64,000 nt of DNA from Spizellomyces punctatus DAOM BR117 (GCF_000182565.1 NW_015971537.1:1151299-1215298); one strand, 5' to 3'. Counted from the first letter of the stretch, positions 41,528 to 55,610 are shown. Numbers and translations: made by a program. The notes: a model not told the origin generated them from the sequence alone.

Positions 41528-44500
41528 ATGGAGCTCCCAACAGATGCTGCCGAGCTCGAGAAGCTGAGGGCTGAGAAGCCATATATGGTGAAGTATTCCT
41601 TCCCAGTATGGTCGCGCGAATTCGCAGTTAAATTTTGTTTTCCCGACAGATGGCCAAGCTGCAGGAACAACTGAACATAGAGTTGAAGTTGAAAACGGGT
41701 AGAAAATGAGTCTGGAAAAGGAATAATTGGATGTTTATACATAACATTTGTCATACTATCAATAGGTGCAGAAACAATGTTGCAAGTATCTGAAAGCGGG
41801 CAGAAAGGGGCGACGATAAGTCGGGAACAAGTGGAGTTGCAACTGGCGGCAACAAAGAAGAAAATTGCAGCGTTGCAGCAGCAGCTTGATATGTACAAAA
41901 GTATTCAAGACGCACCTGGTGGGTTTGGACCAACCTGAAGCCACTAGGCTGTTGAACTTCTGCTGACTTGATTCCAGTAGTTCAGACCCGGTATTCAACG
42001 CAACGGTTTGCGGATGACCCAGATAGCTTTCTGTTACGTCAGGTACGAAGTCACTCGAATGATCAAAGACAGCGTGTGACAGATAGCACGCATAGTCTGG
42101 ATCGACGATCAGATGGAAACGTATTGCGAGGTGCGGAAAATACACGGCGGGGGAGCAACTTTAGACCGAATGTTTATTGTTCTGTTAGGGGTTAATACGC
42201 AAATGGTCAGTGACCTTTTGACCCGCATCAGCAACCAAACCGAGCATCCAGCAGTGAGAATGGAGGCCATGAACAACCTCCTCAAAATCAGCAGAAGTGT
42301 GGACGATCTCTGTGCGTACGCTTCGGCGGATAATATCGTCAAAAGGTTTAATTGACATTCATGCATTATGTGGGATAATTGATATTAAAATTTCCATCCA
42401 GCTTGCGAACCTGCTTGGTGCATCAGTCAAAGGACATGCGTGCCAGTGCATTTCGAGTTTTAAGGCACATAGCAACTGATATTATTATGCTTGGAGCGAT
42501 CGTTGACGCTCACATAGACGTATTTGTAATGAGGTATGGGCCCCATTGCAAGCGACAAGCAGCGAGCACCCATTGAGAGCCAGCTTATCCTTCTCTAGAG
42601 CTCTTACACGCGATCAGCGATACGACGTAGAGCGGGAACAGTCTCTCAAACTGATTCGTGCATTTTTGGACGTACCTGGTGGCTCGGAGCTTATCCCTCA
42701 GAGTCTCATCCGCATGTTAGTGGCTGTTTCTGAGCAACCAGATGACAAGTTCCGAACTATATGCGTGGAAACTTTGTGTGAACTGGGTAAGAAGCATTGT
42801 AAGATTATTTGTCCTTTTGCTGTTGACTGAACTTTGAATGCAGCGATACGGAATATGGGCTTATTGGCGTTATCGGGAGGAACCAAAGTAATATTTAACG
42901 CCTTGCTAGAAGGTCCGCGCGAGCTGACAGGATCGCTCGTGCGAACAGTCCTTTATATGTTGGACTCAGAAGAAACGCGCTGCTATATGAGGCCGTCTGT
43001 TGAGCTTGAGGTTGATAGTACTTTTTCGTCAATTTGAAGGATTTGCGCTTTCCGGACTGCATACTCACGGTCTCCTCTTCAGATGATAATATCACAATTC
43101 ACGGATGCGTACAGTCGCGGTCCGGCGAACGAGGAGAAACTAGCAGCTTGCGCTAGGGCTGTGACTTTACTATTCAAATCGTGGACAGGTTGGTCCTAAT
43201 ATGCAGCATTGGATAGTCAAAGCCTGACATACACTTGGCAGGCATCATATATTTATGTCTCGATGACAAGCGCGCTATCAGATCTATAGTGGAGTCTCTA
43301 CGTTTACCTTACGATGAAAATAGGGTCAGCAACCATTTCACTTTCAGCATCTACAATATGGTTTTCTCACGCGGCGTGCTCTTCGCAGAAAATCCTTCTG
43401 GAAATGCTTTTTGATATATTTCAAATAGATGTGCCCAAATGGTACCCTGATTTTGTCTCTGCAAGGAGTCGATTTGGTAAGATTGTCGCAACTTGCGCCA
43501 TCAGGTTAGGACGTCAACAGAGCGCTCATTTAGCTTGCCTCTCTTTGTAGGACACTTCTACCCAATGCATGAGGACTTGCTTCCAGAGAATCTTATCTCT
43601 GTGCCGTTGTATGTCGACCGAAAGAACCTGGTGGACCACTATCTTAGCTTCGTCCTGATGATTCTTATTGATGCTGGCTTGTTGGAGGTGATGGATGCCG
43701 TGGGTGGGCTCCTTGTCCTGAGATCAACTAAGGGATCCCTTCTTATTGTAGGCGTTGGTCGAACTGCTCCAGCACGATAATAAATACATCACCACAAGGG
43801 TGACCATTCTCGTTGGCGAAATTCTTGAACTATGCCATCGACTGCTGCCGACAGCGTATGGTACCAGAATTCAGGTATTTCAGCACCTTGTAACTATCGT
43901 TTGATGTGACCCCTCATTGTGAGCGCAGTCGCTTCCCGCTCTTTTCCGTATTGCCTCAGACTTCGATGATGAAGTGAAGCGACATCAAGGCACTTTAGCT
44001 TTGACGTACATCGATGGGCTTCACAAAAGCAAAGAGAAGTTGTTTCCGCATGCCCTAGATGACTCTTTCCCGAAGTATGTTGGTCGGAACGTCCTCTTGT
44101 TAATATCGAATGTCAGTTGCTCATTTTCGCTGCAGTAGGCGGTGGCTCAATCGTCGTAGTAATTACTCTTTGCGGAGCGGACGATCACGGCAAGTGGAAA
44201 ATGTGAAGATCCGCATGGGCATTCAGATTGATGACATACACTTCCGGAATATGTTGAGCGAGCTTGAGGTAGAAGGGCAGGCATTGATTGTCCATTTAGA
44301 GGTACATTTGTATTCACCATGCCTTGAAGAAAGTTTTGGGATCAAAGGACTACACCAAGTGGACCTGGGACGTTATTATGGAGTTAATTCAAGGCCCGTT
44401 CCTCAATCCCAAGCGCTTGGACGAAGCGATAAAAAATACCAAAGTGGTTAAGCGGCTCCTATCCTTCTATCGGCCGACAAATCATCAGTTTTCAGACATA

Positions 44501-47091
44501 AAAAAGAGCAAGGTGATGACGTCATATCTTTGTCGACATTTGCAACGAGTCTTGACCTTCGAAGTACAGGGAAGCGCCAAATATATCCGCATTGGGTGTG
44601 AGCTGATGAAAACCCTTTTGGCTACCCAAGAGGGTGTTCGGTATCTGGCAGAGAATCGGCTACTGCCGGAGATCGCGGAATGCCTAGGACAGCTAGATCC
44701 AGTATGTTTTTGCAGGTGTTTGGCTATGTGATACACATCTTTTATAGGTCGATAGATACACACCAGTCAACAGAGTGAGCCAATATTTTCCAAGGAAAGA
44801 ATGGAAAAAACACTGACGGGAGACTATTTTACCTTGCTGGGAATATTCACGCAGTCCATTGAAGGAATACGGTAAGATGTCCTTCATTGCAATGCAATTC
44901 CATTGTTATTGACCCCGCAAAAAGACTATTGGAACGGTTCCGAATCTTCAGTTTGTACTATCGCTTAACAGAATTGCGCAGTCGAGATGATTTAGTGAAG
45001 GCCGTGGTGTTGAGCATGGATTATAGCCGGTACAATAAACCTAGTCGGATGCCATTCTCTAGCTGCCGGTTAATTATCTGATCTTACAGGGATAACCATG
45101 CGCGCGTTTTGCTTTCGAAAGTTATGACTTCAGGATACAAGGTTGGCACCCAGTCCAGGATTGTACGAGTTTTATGTTTTCAACTCTAAACATATTCCAT
45201 GCAGCATGTACGACTCGCTTCCACATGTCATCTGCGGAACATTCTTCAGAAAGGCGTCGAGGATTTCTCAGACTGGGGCATACAGTTGCTAGTAACTCAG
45301 GTAAGCGCTTGTGGCAGGATTGATTCAGCGCACATGTTAAAGGCAAAGCGTGGATAGCTGTATGATCCATCGCTAGAGGTCTGCGAAAAAGCGGTTGCCG
45401 TTCTTGATTTGGCGTGCAATGACCGAAGAAATCTCGAGTCGGTTGTGAACATGAGGCCAAGCCTGGATCATTTGGGGGAGGCGGGGAATCCGCTGCTCTT
45501 AAGGTGAACCCCATTAAGGTCTACGTTACATAACTTACCCGCTGATCTCTAATACCCCTTAAGATTCCTATCTACATCAGTGGGATTCCACTATCTACAA
45601 CAGCTGAATTATATCGAGCCTGAGATGGATTATTGGTTTGAGGTTAACGCTCACTGATAGATGTTGCATTGCGACCTATACTTATTGTGGTACGTATAAT
45701 TTAGCACGGCAACAATCATTATGTGATCCGTTTGGAGTTGTCATTAGCTCGTGCTCTCTCCTCTACAATGAATCATTCGAACGGTGTCGAGGCAGGCCTC
45801 GACGCAGCTCGATCAGCCGAAGAGCTTGCCATAGACAATCAGTACGTCGTCGCTCATTTTGCCTTCATACGATAGCTTTCTCTGTCTGAATAATGTTGCT
45901 AGGGAGACAGACGGTAAAGCACCGCCCCACTTCTACGGGGAACTAGCACGAACATCGGAAGGCAGCGCTTTGCTTAGACGAAAAGGTCATTTCAAAACCT
46001 TCGCCGACCTTATCAGGCTAAAAAGCACGGGTCCTGTGGAGCCAGCGTCCATACTCCCGTTAAAAGGCGTTTTATGGGCAGTGGTATGTCCTACTGCTTT
46101 CAGAATCGCTTGCGAAGGAAGGTGGACCTAACTTTCATACAGGGTAATATTGGTGCTATGAAGACGGGCCTTTCCTTCCTGCTGGAGGAAGATATCATTA
46201 AACATATAGTCAACATCGCACGAACATCCCCGATCATTACATTGAAAGGGTATGTCTATGTGCTGTTTATATGCTTATTGTCGATACTCATGGCAGTTCA
46301 GGACTTGTTATTATATATTGGGATTGATAGCCAAAACAGCGCAGGGCGTGGAAATCTTGGAAGATTTGGGATGGGAGACTGTAATGCCAGCACATGGGCA
46401 ACTAGAAGGGTTGTGTGTACCCAAAAACGAGGCATTGTTTTTAAGAGTAAGTAACTAAAAATGGGTGTAGCAGGATCACAATGCTGACCTATTGTTTTAG
46501 ATGCCACATTGGAACTACAAGGGGTCTTGGGCGGACTACTCAACAAAGCCTAATTTCAGCCCACACGAGTTTGACCCAACAGAGAGAGAAATCTTGAAAT
46601 GCATCGGTAACATGAGTAATCATATTTTGGCCAACGCTGCCTCCAAAACTCTTTCGAGGTGTCTGTCTTGTGCCCTTCTGCTCTTCTGCATTGTCATATA
46701 GACTAACATTCTCTCGGGGCGAAGGTTTCGTCACGAGTATTCTGATTATTTTGTCAAGGTGGATCTGTACATAGAGGTTCTTCGAATGCTCTCTGTGTAC
46801 CACTTCCGTCTCACAGCGCGGCGGTTCATACATGAGCTATTTGAACGTGTCAGCTTTCTTGAGAGCGGGTTTGACAAACTGGACGCGGTGGGACGTCTGG
46901 AAATCGAACCACCAGAGGCTCGGGCGGAAGATCCAGCGTGGGACGACAGGATGGAATCACAGAGTGAGGATGCAGATATCGGGGAAACGAAGGGAGAGAC
47001 TGCTACGGCAGGGTCTGCGTCAAATGGAGAAGGTGGGAAGCGAGAGAGGCTTGCTCTCAAACCGCAACATGTTACGAAAGGGTTTGTATGA
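41528..47091 (+). CDS. RICTOR: RICTOR / AVO3 / Ste20-type TORC2 subunit
   Basis: Starts at ATG 41528 (MELPTDAAELEKLRAEKPYM). An N-terminal HR1-like coiled coil follows, with MAKLQEQLNIELKLKTGAET and EQVELQLAATKKKIAALQQQ; fungal RICTORs carry this and animal ones do not. The RICTOR N-terminal armadillo-like region contains HPAVRMEAMNNLLKISRSVD, YDVEREQSLKLIRAFLDVPG and ICVETLCELAIRNMG. The middle region has VLGSKDYTKWTWDVIMELIQ and GVRYLAENRLLPEIAECL. The C-terminal RICTOR_V region has DFSDWGIQLLVTQ and VVNMRPSLDHLGEAGNPLLL (45260-45510). It ends ALKPQHVTKGFV at TGA 47089-47091. RICTOR defines TORC2, which controls AGC kinases, membranes and actin. More than 25 short introns; about 1,300-1,400 residues. 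Confidence 0.93.
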
Positions 47092-47697
47092 TAGGGATAA
47101 GGATGTTTAATTTTATAATTGTAAATTTGAATGAACAGTACGCAGGATGACCTGTTCTTGTGAGACTTGTTCATCTGTCGCGTACCAACGTATCTAACTG
47201 TACAATGTGTAGAGAACCGGTAATGTCAACGCTTTGAATGATGCTAATGATGCTTTGGTGTTACGCTAGAAGATGATAACAAATTGGTGAGAACGGCCAG
47301 ATCTGATGCCATAGATATCATTTAAGAAGTTCCTTGTAACTTTCACGAGTCGCGGAGGCCGCTTCACGTCCAAATATACGGTCGTTGACGCTTATTAGGA
47401 ACTTACAGTGTTGTCCGGCTCCATTGCACTATGTTGTGAGATAGCAACATGCGCGATGATCTTGTTGCCGGACTCACATATGGTTGTACAACCTTAAACG
47501 CCGATCTCACATTTTTCTTGGAAGTTTGCGAGTATATGTGCGATTGCCAGTATGAACGGTCCAAAGGACTCCATTCAGGCAGAGAAGAGTGATGGGGGTG
47601 GGGAATCAAATTGTCTCATAGGTCATCAGATGGACACATGGTGCAACGAACAACATCGTGAGCTTGTTCTCTGCTCTTTTTAGTTTCGTAACAGTTT

Positions 47698-48042
47698 TTA
47701 CGATGATCGTACTACCATTGCGTTTAGCATAGAAGGGGATGTCCCATAGGGACATGGCAGTTCCTCTATTTCATCGTCCACTGGCTCTATGATGCTGAGT
47801 ATCGCGCGCTGATTATCCGGTTCTTCATCGTTGGAGTCGTCCTCGGTATCGGAGGCAAAATCGTGCATTCCACGCCCCTCTTCCTCCCTTCCGCGGTACA
47901 AAGCCCGACTGCATGCTGCGACCACCCCCCCCCCCCCCCCCCCCCCAAACCTTCCCTCTAATGATGGTTGATGAAGAAGACGTGCGACCACTGCCAAACA
48001 TGTCTGTAAAGAATAATTATGTTCGTCATGACCGTAGAGCAA
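47698..48042 (-). CDS. Doubtful 114-codon ORF with acidic C-terminus
   Basis: Minus-strand frame MLYGHDEHNYSLQTCLAVV, a Gly run from the C tract, then an acidic tail including HDFASDTEDDSNDEEPDNQR and IEPVDDEIEELPCPYGT. The acidic tail has amino-acid bias typical of real disordered tails, but the Gly run is produced by the homopolymer and no splice structure or homologue was recognised. Confidence 0.22.
   Translation of the reverse strand: MLYGHDEHNYSLQTCLAVVARLLHQPSLEGRFGGGGGGGVVAACSRALYRGREEEGRGMHDFASDTEDDSNDEEPDNQRAILSIIEPVDDEIEELPCPYGTSPSMLNAMVVRSS
47925..47946 (+). repeat. 22-base homopolymeric C run
   Basis: Uninterrupted cytosines (G on the minus strand). Long C/G runs are length-unstable and can form i-motif or G-quadruplex-like structures. 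The exact length may also be an assembly or sequencing artefact. Confidence 0.95.
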
Positions 48043-49181
48043 TCAACATGTGTGGAGATAGGCACCCAGTAAAGATGTCTCCCAGCTAAGGGTCTGCTCT
48101 CAAGGATTTGCCCATTCTACCACGGTTCGCGTATGCAAACATAAACTTGGGACATCTGGTTATTCTGTAGAGTTCGCCGTTAGGGTGCTAATGTGAGTAA
48201 CCCATGGGCTACGAGATATGTTATAAAGTTTTAAAATGAGGATCTTTTGCTTTGAAGAGTTGGCCTCGAAAGGACTATTTTCTGTCTGGTTGCTTTCCGG
48301 GTACTGCGGCCTGTGGTCTCTCGGGGCTCCATGCTTACCAGCCTCGCTTAAGCGAAGCAGCTGTAATACGGATATGAGCATGTGAGCCAGCGTATTGTAT
48401 ATTAAACCACTTGAATTATCAAGAAAGTGTTCTTGCCATCTTCTCACAGAATTTATTGGTTTTGGAGCTTCTAAAGAACATACGTGACGCAAAGGATAAG
48501 ATGCTGGAGAAGGGAAGCAGCCCCAGATACAGTGTATCAGGTAAACGGACTGGATAAGTTTGATTTTATTCAACGCTGCCATTGTGACCATTGACTTAAA
48601 TACATATATATGTGATTTTCAAACCAGTAACTCTGGGCAAAATAAATTGAAATCAATCTCTGGTACTGTAGCTTTTGCTACAGTTGCATCTGCGATTGAT
48701 CTCTCGCTGTCTCGGGAAATATCAATAATAGACTGGGATTAGTTGCAGTAGTATAATATGGCCTCAACTTCAGCCCTTCATGAACGCTCCTGTCATCACA
48801 GATGATCTTCCTGTCAACCCGGGTTGGGCATACTCGATGCTGCGGACTAGTCAGGATAATCACTGCATCATGCAAAGTTAAGGATTTCCTCATCAGATTT
48901 AACATGTAAAATTTGCATCCAATCGACAGTTACGTAATGCTTAAGCATGTTTGAGATCAAAAACATTATCTGTTAACATTCCAAATTGCTGAGGAGATTT
49001 GATCGATCGATTGATCGAATGGTCGTTCGCGGACATATTGGCGAGAGAGTATCATTAATCATTGCAAGATTTGATGTAGAGTGTTGATTCCTGCGGACCT
49101 TGACGTTGAAAACCCGAATATTACATAATTCCTACGTCTGACGTAGCGTGCAATGTCAGCAGCCATCAGCCACTGTATATT

Positions 49182-51558
49182 TTATTTGCGGAAGCATCTA
49201 TCTGCAATGACTATTACATCCTTCATCTCCTTCACATCATGTACCCTTAAAACGTTTGCGCCGCCAGCAACAGCAGCCGAACAAGCAGCGGCCGTGCCCC
49301 ACACACGGTTCTTCGGGTCGTCCGCCTTTAAGGCGTGTCCAAGGAAACCTTTTCGAGAGGGCCCGACAAGGGTTGGGAAACCTGCAAGTTCTGATTTTGG
49401 TTTCACCATATCCCTAAGCCCCCGTAAAATATCGAAGTTTTGGTCAGCATTCTTTGCAAATCCTATTCCAGGATCCACAATGATGTTCCATCGCCGAACT
49501 CCTTTCGCAACTGCTTTGGACACGGTGGTACCCAAGACGCGACGAATCTCTTGTATTACGTCGTCATTTTCGTAGTTTGTGAGCTTTGTCATTGTTTTGG
49601 GTGTTCCCCGCATATGCATTAGGCAAACAGGTGCTTTGGAGTTCGCCATGGTAGTGAGCATGGCTGGGTCAGATGAGGCGCCAGTCACATCGTTAATCAG
49701 ATCTGCCCCGGCTTCAACCGCAGCTTTGGCGACAGAGGCTCGGTACGTGTCCACAGATATGGGAATAGTCTGGTTACGTTTTCTAATTGCCTCTATAACG
49801 GGAATTACCCTCTTCAGTTCCTCCTCTTCCGTAATTTCGTCGGCGTTCGGGCGGGTCGACATGCCTCCTATATCAATTATATCCGCGCCGTCGTTAACCA
49901 TGGTGAGAGCGTACTCTGTTGCAGCATCAATCGAGAAATGTTCTCCCCCATCACTGAAACTGTCTGGTGTGACATTGAGGATGCCCATTATGTAAGTTCG
50001 TTTTGACCAGTTCCAAATTTGTCCGGAACCGAGAGGGATAACTTTGTGGATGTGATGATCGGCAGCTTGCTCTGAGTGGCCAAGGAGCGCAAGTAGCTGA
50101 GACGCTGTACGGAAAAGGCCAGGGATCTCCATGTCCGGCGCAATGCTAGGATGAAGGCAAAGTGTTTGCATCAATAACCTTACGAGTCATTGAAGAAGGA
50201 TATACGGGTACTTACTCGCACAGCGGTCGCAACACAAACTCGCGTTCCTTAATCCGAGGATGGGGAATCGTGAGTGTTTCATTGCTCATTTCCAGGTAAT
50301 CGTAGCAGAGAATATCGAGATCTATGGGACGAGGACCAAAACGTTGCCCATCAAAATCGCGACCCATTTCACTTTCGATGCCCTTGAGGAATCCTAGTAG
50401 TGCCTCTGGTTCCAAGCTTGTTCGTACCTATGATGTTCCCCATGTGTCAACCCTAGACCGACTTCTTGCGATGTCATATAACCTTACCTTGACTGCCGCA
50501 TTCAAGAAGTTTGGCTGGTCTGCTACATACATGGGAGTGGTTTCATACAAAAAGGAAGTATCCACGATTTGGATTGCTGGTGAACCCTCCAGTCTGCACA
50601 GCGCCCCTTCAATGTTTTGGGCACGGTTGCCGAGATTTGATCCAATAGCCAGCAGTACTGTGTGAGATAGACGGCTGTCCTGATGAACATCAAGCCCTCT
50701 TGTGCCTCTGCTGGTTGGGCCACCAGAGGTGGGTGATACTTCTTGCGAGCCGCTGGAGGGCTCTTTCAAACCAAAAAACGCCCGATCTCTGGTTATTTCA
50801 ACTCCAGCCGCCGCGGCAAACACAATCGCGCTCGGCTTCTCGACTCGAATGGTGACTTTGGGTACATGACACTGTTCGATCATCAGTTTTGCGACGGATG
50901 TCGCCAGTGCTTCAACTGTTTTATAATCCGTTTGTTCTACATACTGACTAACAGTCCGTGTTATTGTCCTGTAATTGTGTACCTTGGGTACATGATCTTC
51001 AATGAGGAGAAGAGGATTGAATTGGAGATGTATGACAAGGGTCAGGATAACTCGCTGGCGTTCTTCGCGCTCCCAAGGATTGACCCCGATGATGGTATTT
51101 AGCGTCAGATCTTGGATAAAAATCTGATCCTCGCCAGCAATGTCCTCTGCCGAGAGCGATTGCCTCCTCGCACCAGATGCTTTCAATGACTCCATCAGTT
51201 CGATATCCCGCCTCGACCGAGTTATTTCCACTCCTGCACACGCGGCGTGAAGGAGGGCACGCGGTTTCTCCACTCGAACTGTTACGCACTCTGCACCGCA
51301 TTCTTGCACACAAATCCGGGCAATGCCACTGGCGAGAGCTTCGACAGACCGGTAGGATGTTTTTTCTGAGAACGCTTGGACAGCCTTTGCAACTGTCCCA
51401 TAGCTAATAGTATGCGAGAGAAGATCACTTTCACCGGATGAATTAATGTCCTGGTGCACCGTAAGGTCTATATTCAATGGCTGGCGCTTCGAACGTTCCC
51501 ATGAGTCTACGCCTATGATATTCCGAACGTTGAGCTTGCGCACTATGATCTTGTCCAT
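49182..51558 (-). CDS. FOL1: Trifunctional folate synthesis protein FOL1 (DHNA x2, HPPK, DHPS)
   Basis: One long exon from MDKIIVRKLNVRNIIGVDSW encodes two tandem dihydroneopterin aldolase domains (second copy starts DQIFIQDLTLNTIIGVNPWE). HPPK follows, shown by LLAIGSNLGNRAQNIEGAL, FLYETTPMYVADQPNFLNAA and, after an intron, FGPRPIDLDILCYDYLEM. After a second intron comes dihydropteroate synthase, shown by YIMGILNVTPDSFSDGG, IIDIGGMSTRPNA, ISVDTYRASVAKAAVEAGA, IIVDPGIGFAKN and TLVGPSRKGFLGHAL. Ends DVIVIADRCFRK, stop at 49184-49182. The protein converts dihydroneopterin to dihydropteroate in three steps, and DHPS is the sulfonamide target. All signature motifs look intact. Only two introns, few compared with its neighbours. 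Confidence 0.97.
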
Positions 51559-51900
51559 GTCAGTGTTGGAAAACCAATGCCCAGTGTTTGGGGTTCGCGT
51601 CTAGGGCAGGTTGTACCCATAGCAACAGCGATTCTGGAGATCCACACTAGCTCGGCGTGTAGTTTAACGCTATGATAGCGTTCATGTCCAACCAGTTGCG
51701 TCCAAGTGAAATAGCAACTGGTAGAACTATTTGCTGACACTGCATCATCAGTACCGAGACATTTGCCGAACTACATAGATCGTAGTGTCAAGCGCACCAA
51801 AATTGACGGCCATCAAGTAACCAGTTCCTATGATAATGTACAAACTTCCTATTGAAAGCCCCTCAACACCATTGAAAGTACATGGAATCATTTCTTGATC
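51559..51900. other. Intergenic interval transportin 3' end / FOL1 5' end
   Basis: About 340 bp. FOL1's promoter must lie here. No TATA box or recognised site seen, and no coding frame. Confidence 0.5.
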
Positions 51901-54900
51901 TCACAATGCGTATCGCTCCGCTAACCTTTGCTTCACAAAGACGGGGAAGTCTTTGACAATTTGATTCCACGATTCCCCCCATCCGTTCTTGAACCCATGC
52001 AGAATCTAATGGAAAGGAGGTCATCACAAAGGTCGAACTACAAAAGAACTGGTGTAAGTATCCATACCTTCTCAAATGTCTTATTCAGCTCAGGTGACAC
52101 TCTGTTCCATTGAGCAACAGCATCGCCTGTATGACGGTACAAAACATTAGCCCCTTATCTTAACGTCTGCAATTTCGAGATAGTACTCACAGAAGTAGGC
52201 GAACTTGTCCATGACACCGTTCGGATTCAGTTCAATCATCCGACACATGCCTTGGAACGCGCTCTCCTTCTCCAAATTATCTCGAATAAGACGGAGGTTT
52301 TCGCACCTATGAACAAGGTATGATATGTCAGGAAAAGAGTGGCACGCTCTCTTCCCTCTTGAACCCACCAGGGTTGAATAAAGGTCTGAAGATGTGGCGC
52401 CACCAGATCTGGGCAGACATAGCCCAAGCGGCCTATCGTAATGGCAGCATTCTCCAGAATAGCTTTTGGTGTTTGTGGATTAGTTAGAAGAGGAATCAAG
52501 CGCTCCAATAGCGGGTGCACCCAAGGTTGCATTTCTCTGTCTGTAAGTTGAATTGTTTAGCTCCGTAAGCATTATTTAGTCCAACCACGTGCTCCAAGAC
52601 GTATCATTGCGTACCGTATTTCAGAGAAATCTCCCCAACCGCCCAAACCGCGTTATTCACTACCGACACGCGAGTTTGATCAATGGGTGGGCTCAACTGG
52701 CCTATCAGCTCTGGTAGGTACTGGTTGAGATATGGCTTCAGATGGGCAAAGGCGGATATTGCCAAATCTCCCAGTAAAGCGTATGCGCTCTGACGCACTT
52801 CGGGACTGGGATCCTGAAATAGCCAAAGATGAGTGTGTCGACGCGTCCTCACCTGTTGAGCCATATTACATACCTTCATGCAGATGGGCAGTAAAGACAG
52901 CACAGGTGGTTGCAATTGCGGTACAAGCGGCTCAACTAGCGTGTTCATTCCCTGAGCCACTCCGCTCAGCAGATCCAATGAGACTACAATGAAGTCCTTA
53001 TCTGGTGCTTCAATTGCATCAGGGTGTTGAGCGTGACTCTGTCCACAGAAAACGGTTTCGTCAAAACCCAGCCAATGGACGGCAATAACTTAAGAGTGAT
53101 CAGCACCTGAAGTAGCTGAAGAGTGGCTTGAATGATTCGCAAGCATCGCTGCCACACCTCGGTTGCAAATGGCGCGAACTTGCCCCCGAGCGCGGTGGCA
53201 ACGGAAGACATACATTCAAAGAGGGGGAATATTCCTCGATCCATGTCATCAATCAATTGCCACTTGCGAACAAGAGGTTGCATGAGAACGTTGATGTATC
53301 GATCCTCGCTCAACGCTGATCCGACTGAGTCTGCTAGGGTTCCCACTGCATCGTACAAGATGAGCAGATTCTTGTGCTGGTTGATCGTCGAGTACAGTAA
53401 ATTGTTTCAGTCCATTGGCGCACTTGGTTTTGATGGTGACCTACACCTACCTGGTATTTTTGGAATGCCAAAGCTAGTGTCGAAAGGACCGGCTCTAGAT
53501 ATGGAATCAACTCCATCATGGCCTCTTCCTCCACGGTGGCTAGCGCACTATTCATAAGATTAATTAATTACCAAGTCTAACAAAGATGAGCTCACCCCCG
53601 TGCACACCTGCACGCGGCTTCCTGTACACGCTTGTTATTATCCAGCACCGTTTGAAGAAGCTGTGCAATTCATTAGCAAATTCATTACTTGCGGAATACA
53701 TATACATGCCAGTCATACCGTTAGAACCAATGGCCGAAAGTAGTTTTCCCTGTGCAGCTGCAACTGCGCTTCCGTGCCGCAATACTGACGAGCCCACACT
53801 GCTGGAGGATGTACTGTCCAACCTGCGTAACGACCCAAAGTCCAGCATGTGATTGCACGCACGAGTGGCTGGATGGAAAGCACGTCCCTGATTAAGACCA
53901 TGTAATTCAAGCATCAAGTCATTCTGGATGCATACTAACCTGTGCGTCCGACAAGCAAATGATCATATGCGGAACCAACTGTGGCAAGTGTTGCATCATA
54001 CCCGGAAGACATCCTATACCGTAACCGTCATACGAAAGCTCGCGTTCACAAATTGTTTGCATAGCAGACGCACCTTCAGCAATCGCGCCCAGCGCCAAAA
54101 TGCCACACTCCCGATGCTCCCAATCGGGGTGAAACAATTCTTCTTTCAATCGGGGCAGTAAGTGGACAAGAAGATCGTTCTCAAACACTGTGGCCATAAC
54201 ATCCATAGCTGCAGCGGAGCATTTTCGGAGATTCCATTCGGTATACACGTCGTCCTCATCATCAAAGTCGCTTTCATCCTCATCGTCCGAGTCCTCATTC
54301 CCAGCCGATTGAGCTTGCCCTGCACCAGGAGTTCCCTCATGATCCAACGCGTGGGTCCGAGCTTTGTGATGGCGCGGTTTTATGTCCTGCGCACTATCAG
54401 GGACAGCAGCATCTTCGCCCTCATCTGCAAGTATAGCGATATCTTCCTCTGAATATACCATGCCCTTCAACAGCACAGGAACAATTCTGGGGGTAAACGC
54501 AACGCGGGTCAACCGATCGTCCACGAAATTAGTATCATGATGACATTATGTACCTTGGCAAGAAGGGTTCTAGATGATCCTTCATCCGATCCTGCTCTGC
54601 AAAGGAAAGCCAGAACTCGCACGCTTCTAATGCCACTTCGTCGTCTTCCCCTTGTGTACAATATAACATAAAGTTCACCACGTCCTCTAGCTGGGGGACG
54701 AGCGCTTCGGGGTATACTTCAAGTATCATCACGAGTGCCTGACATACATGTTTACGGACGGTGGGGTGGGGGTCGCTTGCACGGGCATAAAGTCCTTGGA
54801 CGTAGGGTTCCATGTTGACAATCAACCCTTGCGAGTGCATCAGTACAAACTGATTCACACACTGGATGGCGGAAGCGCGCACTTTGGGATTCGGATTAGC

Positions 54901-55610
54901 AAAATGCTGAATAAATTTTTGTATCATAAAGCTCAACGCTTGCGATTGGAATTCTTCCAACTGCTGTGCAGAGTCCTCGCATATTTTTTGGAGCGCACCA
55001 AATGCTCCCTACAAAGCAGAACGTGACCGAATTCAGTATTGTGATCACATTTATCCATTTACCCATTCCGGCATCCCATACCTCCACTACATGAGGCTCC
55101 GGCCGATCGATTAACTCCATAAGGACCTGGAGCACTTCAGGCCATCTACGCAAATCTTGGGATAAGACTGTTGTAATGATAGATCCAGCCGCAGCCCGAA
55201 CAGGTTCCTGCGGGTCAGAAACCACTCGGATCACACATTCCTTCATGTACGCCACACTTTGCGGTTGCATTATTTCAATGTGTAATCGAACATAGTTTTT
55301 CAACGTAAGGCCAGCAATGGCTCTCGTCGAAGGTTCCAGCTCGGACATGGCCATGATGCAGGCAAGGTAATTAGGATATTCGGGAACTCTCGTAAACGAT
55401 TCTAGTTTCTTTAGAAAATAATCAGTTGTGGAGTACGGATCATTGTAAGTGATTTTGGCAACGAGTTATATAATTCTGTTTTGGAGTTTCAAATTTCTGC
55501 CAGTTCCTCACCTGCCGGACGTCGCGCTGCACTACATTATCGCTAGCAGTCGAGTCCTTTAACAGCTGCACAAGTATATGCAGGTCCTCCGCGCGCGGTT
55601 GCCAGGTCAT
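51901..55610 (-). CDS. KAP104: Transportin (karyopherin beta-2 / KAP104), nuclear import receptor
   Basis: Starts [20 protein letters not shown] at 55610. HEAT-repeat solenoid: [73 protein letters not shown]. The acidic H8 loop ([16 protein letters not shown]) that releases cargo on Ran-GTP binding is followed by [20 protein letters not shown] and [17 protein letters not shown], both typical of transportin-1. C-terminus [20 protein letters not shown] then [12 protein letters not shown] at 51903-51901. It imports PY-NLS cargoes such as hnRNP proteins. Normal length, near 900 residues, with 15 or so introns. Confidence 0.95.

Larger units (their letters stand above)
47092..49181. other. Two-kilobase stretch between RICTOR and FOL1 with no secure gene
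   Basis: This contains the 3' regions of both convergent genes, a 22-base C run, a weak ORF at 47698-48042, a Ser/Leu-rich open frame on the minus strand at 48160-48591, and a small palindrome-rich patch GATCGATCGATTGATCGA near 49000. None of the open frames matches a family I know. Confidence 0.5.

Noticed and set aside
48160-48591. 143-codon minus-strand frame between RICTOR and FOL1
   Set aside because: Unbiased composition, no recognised domain, no supporting splice sites; treated as chance.
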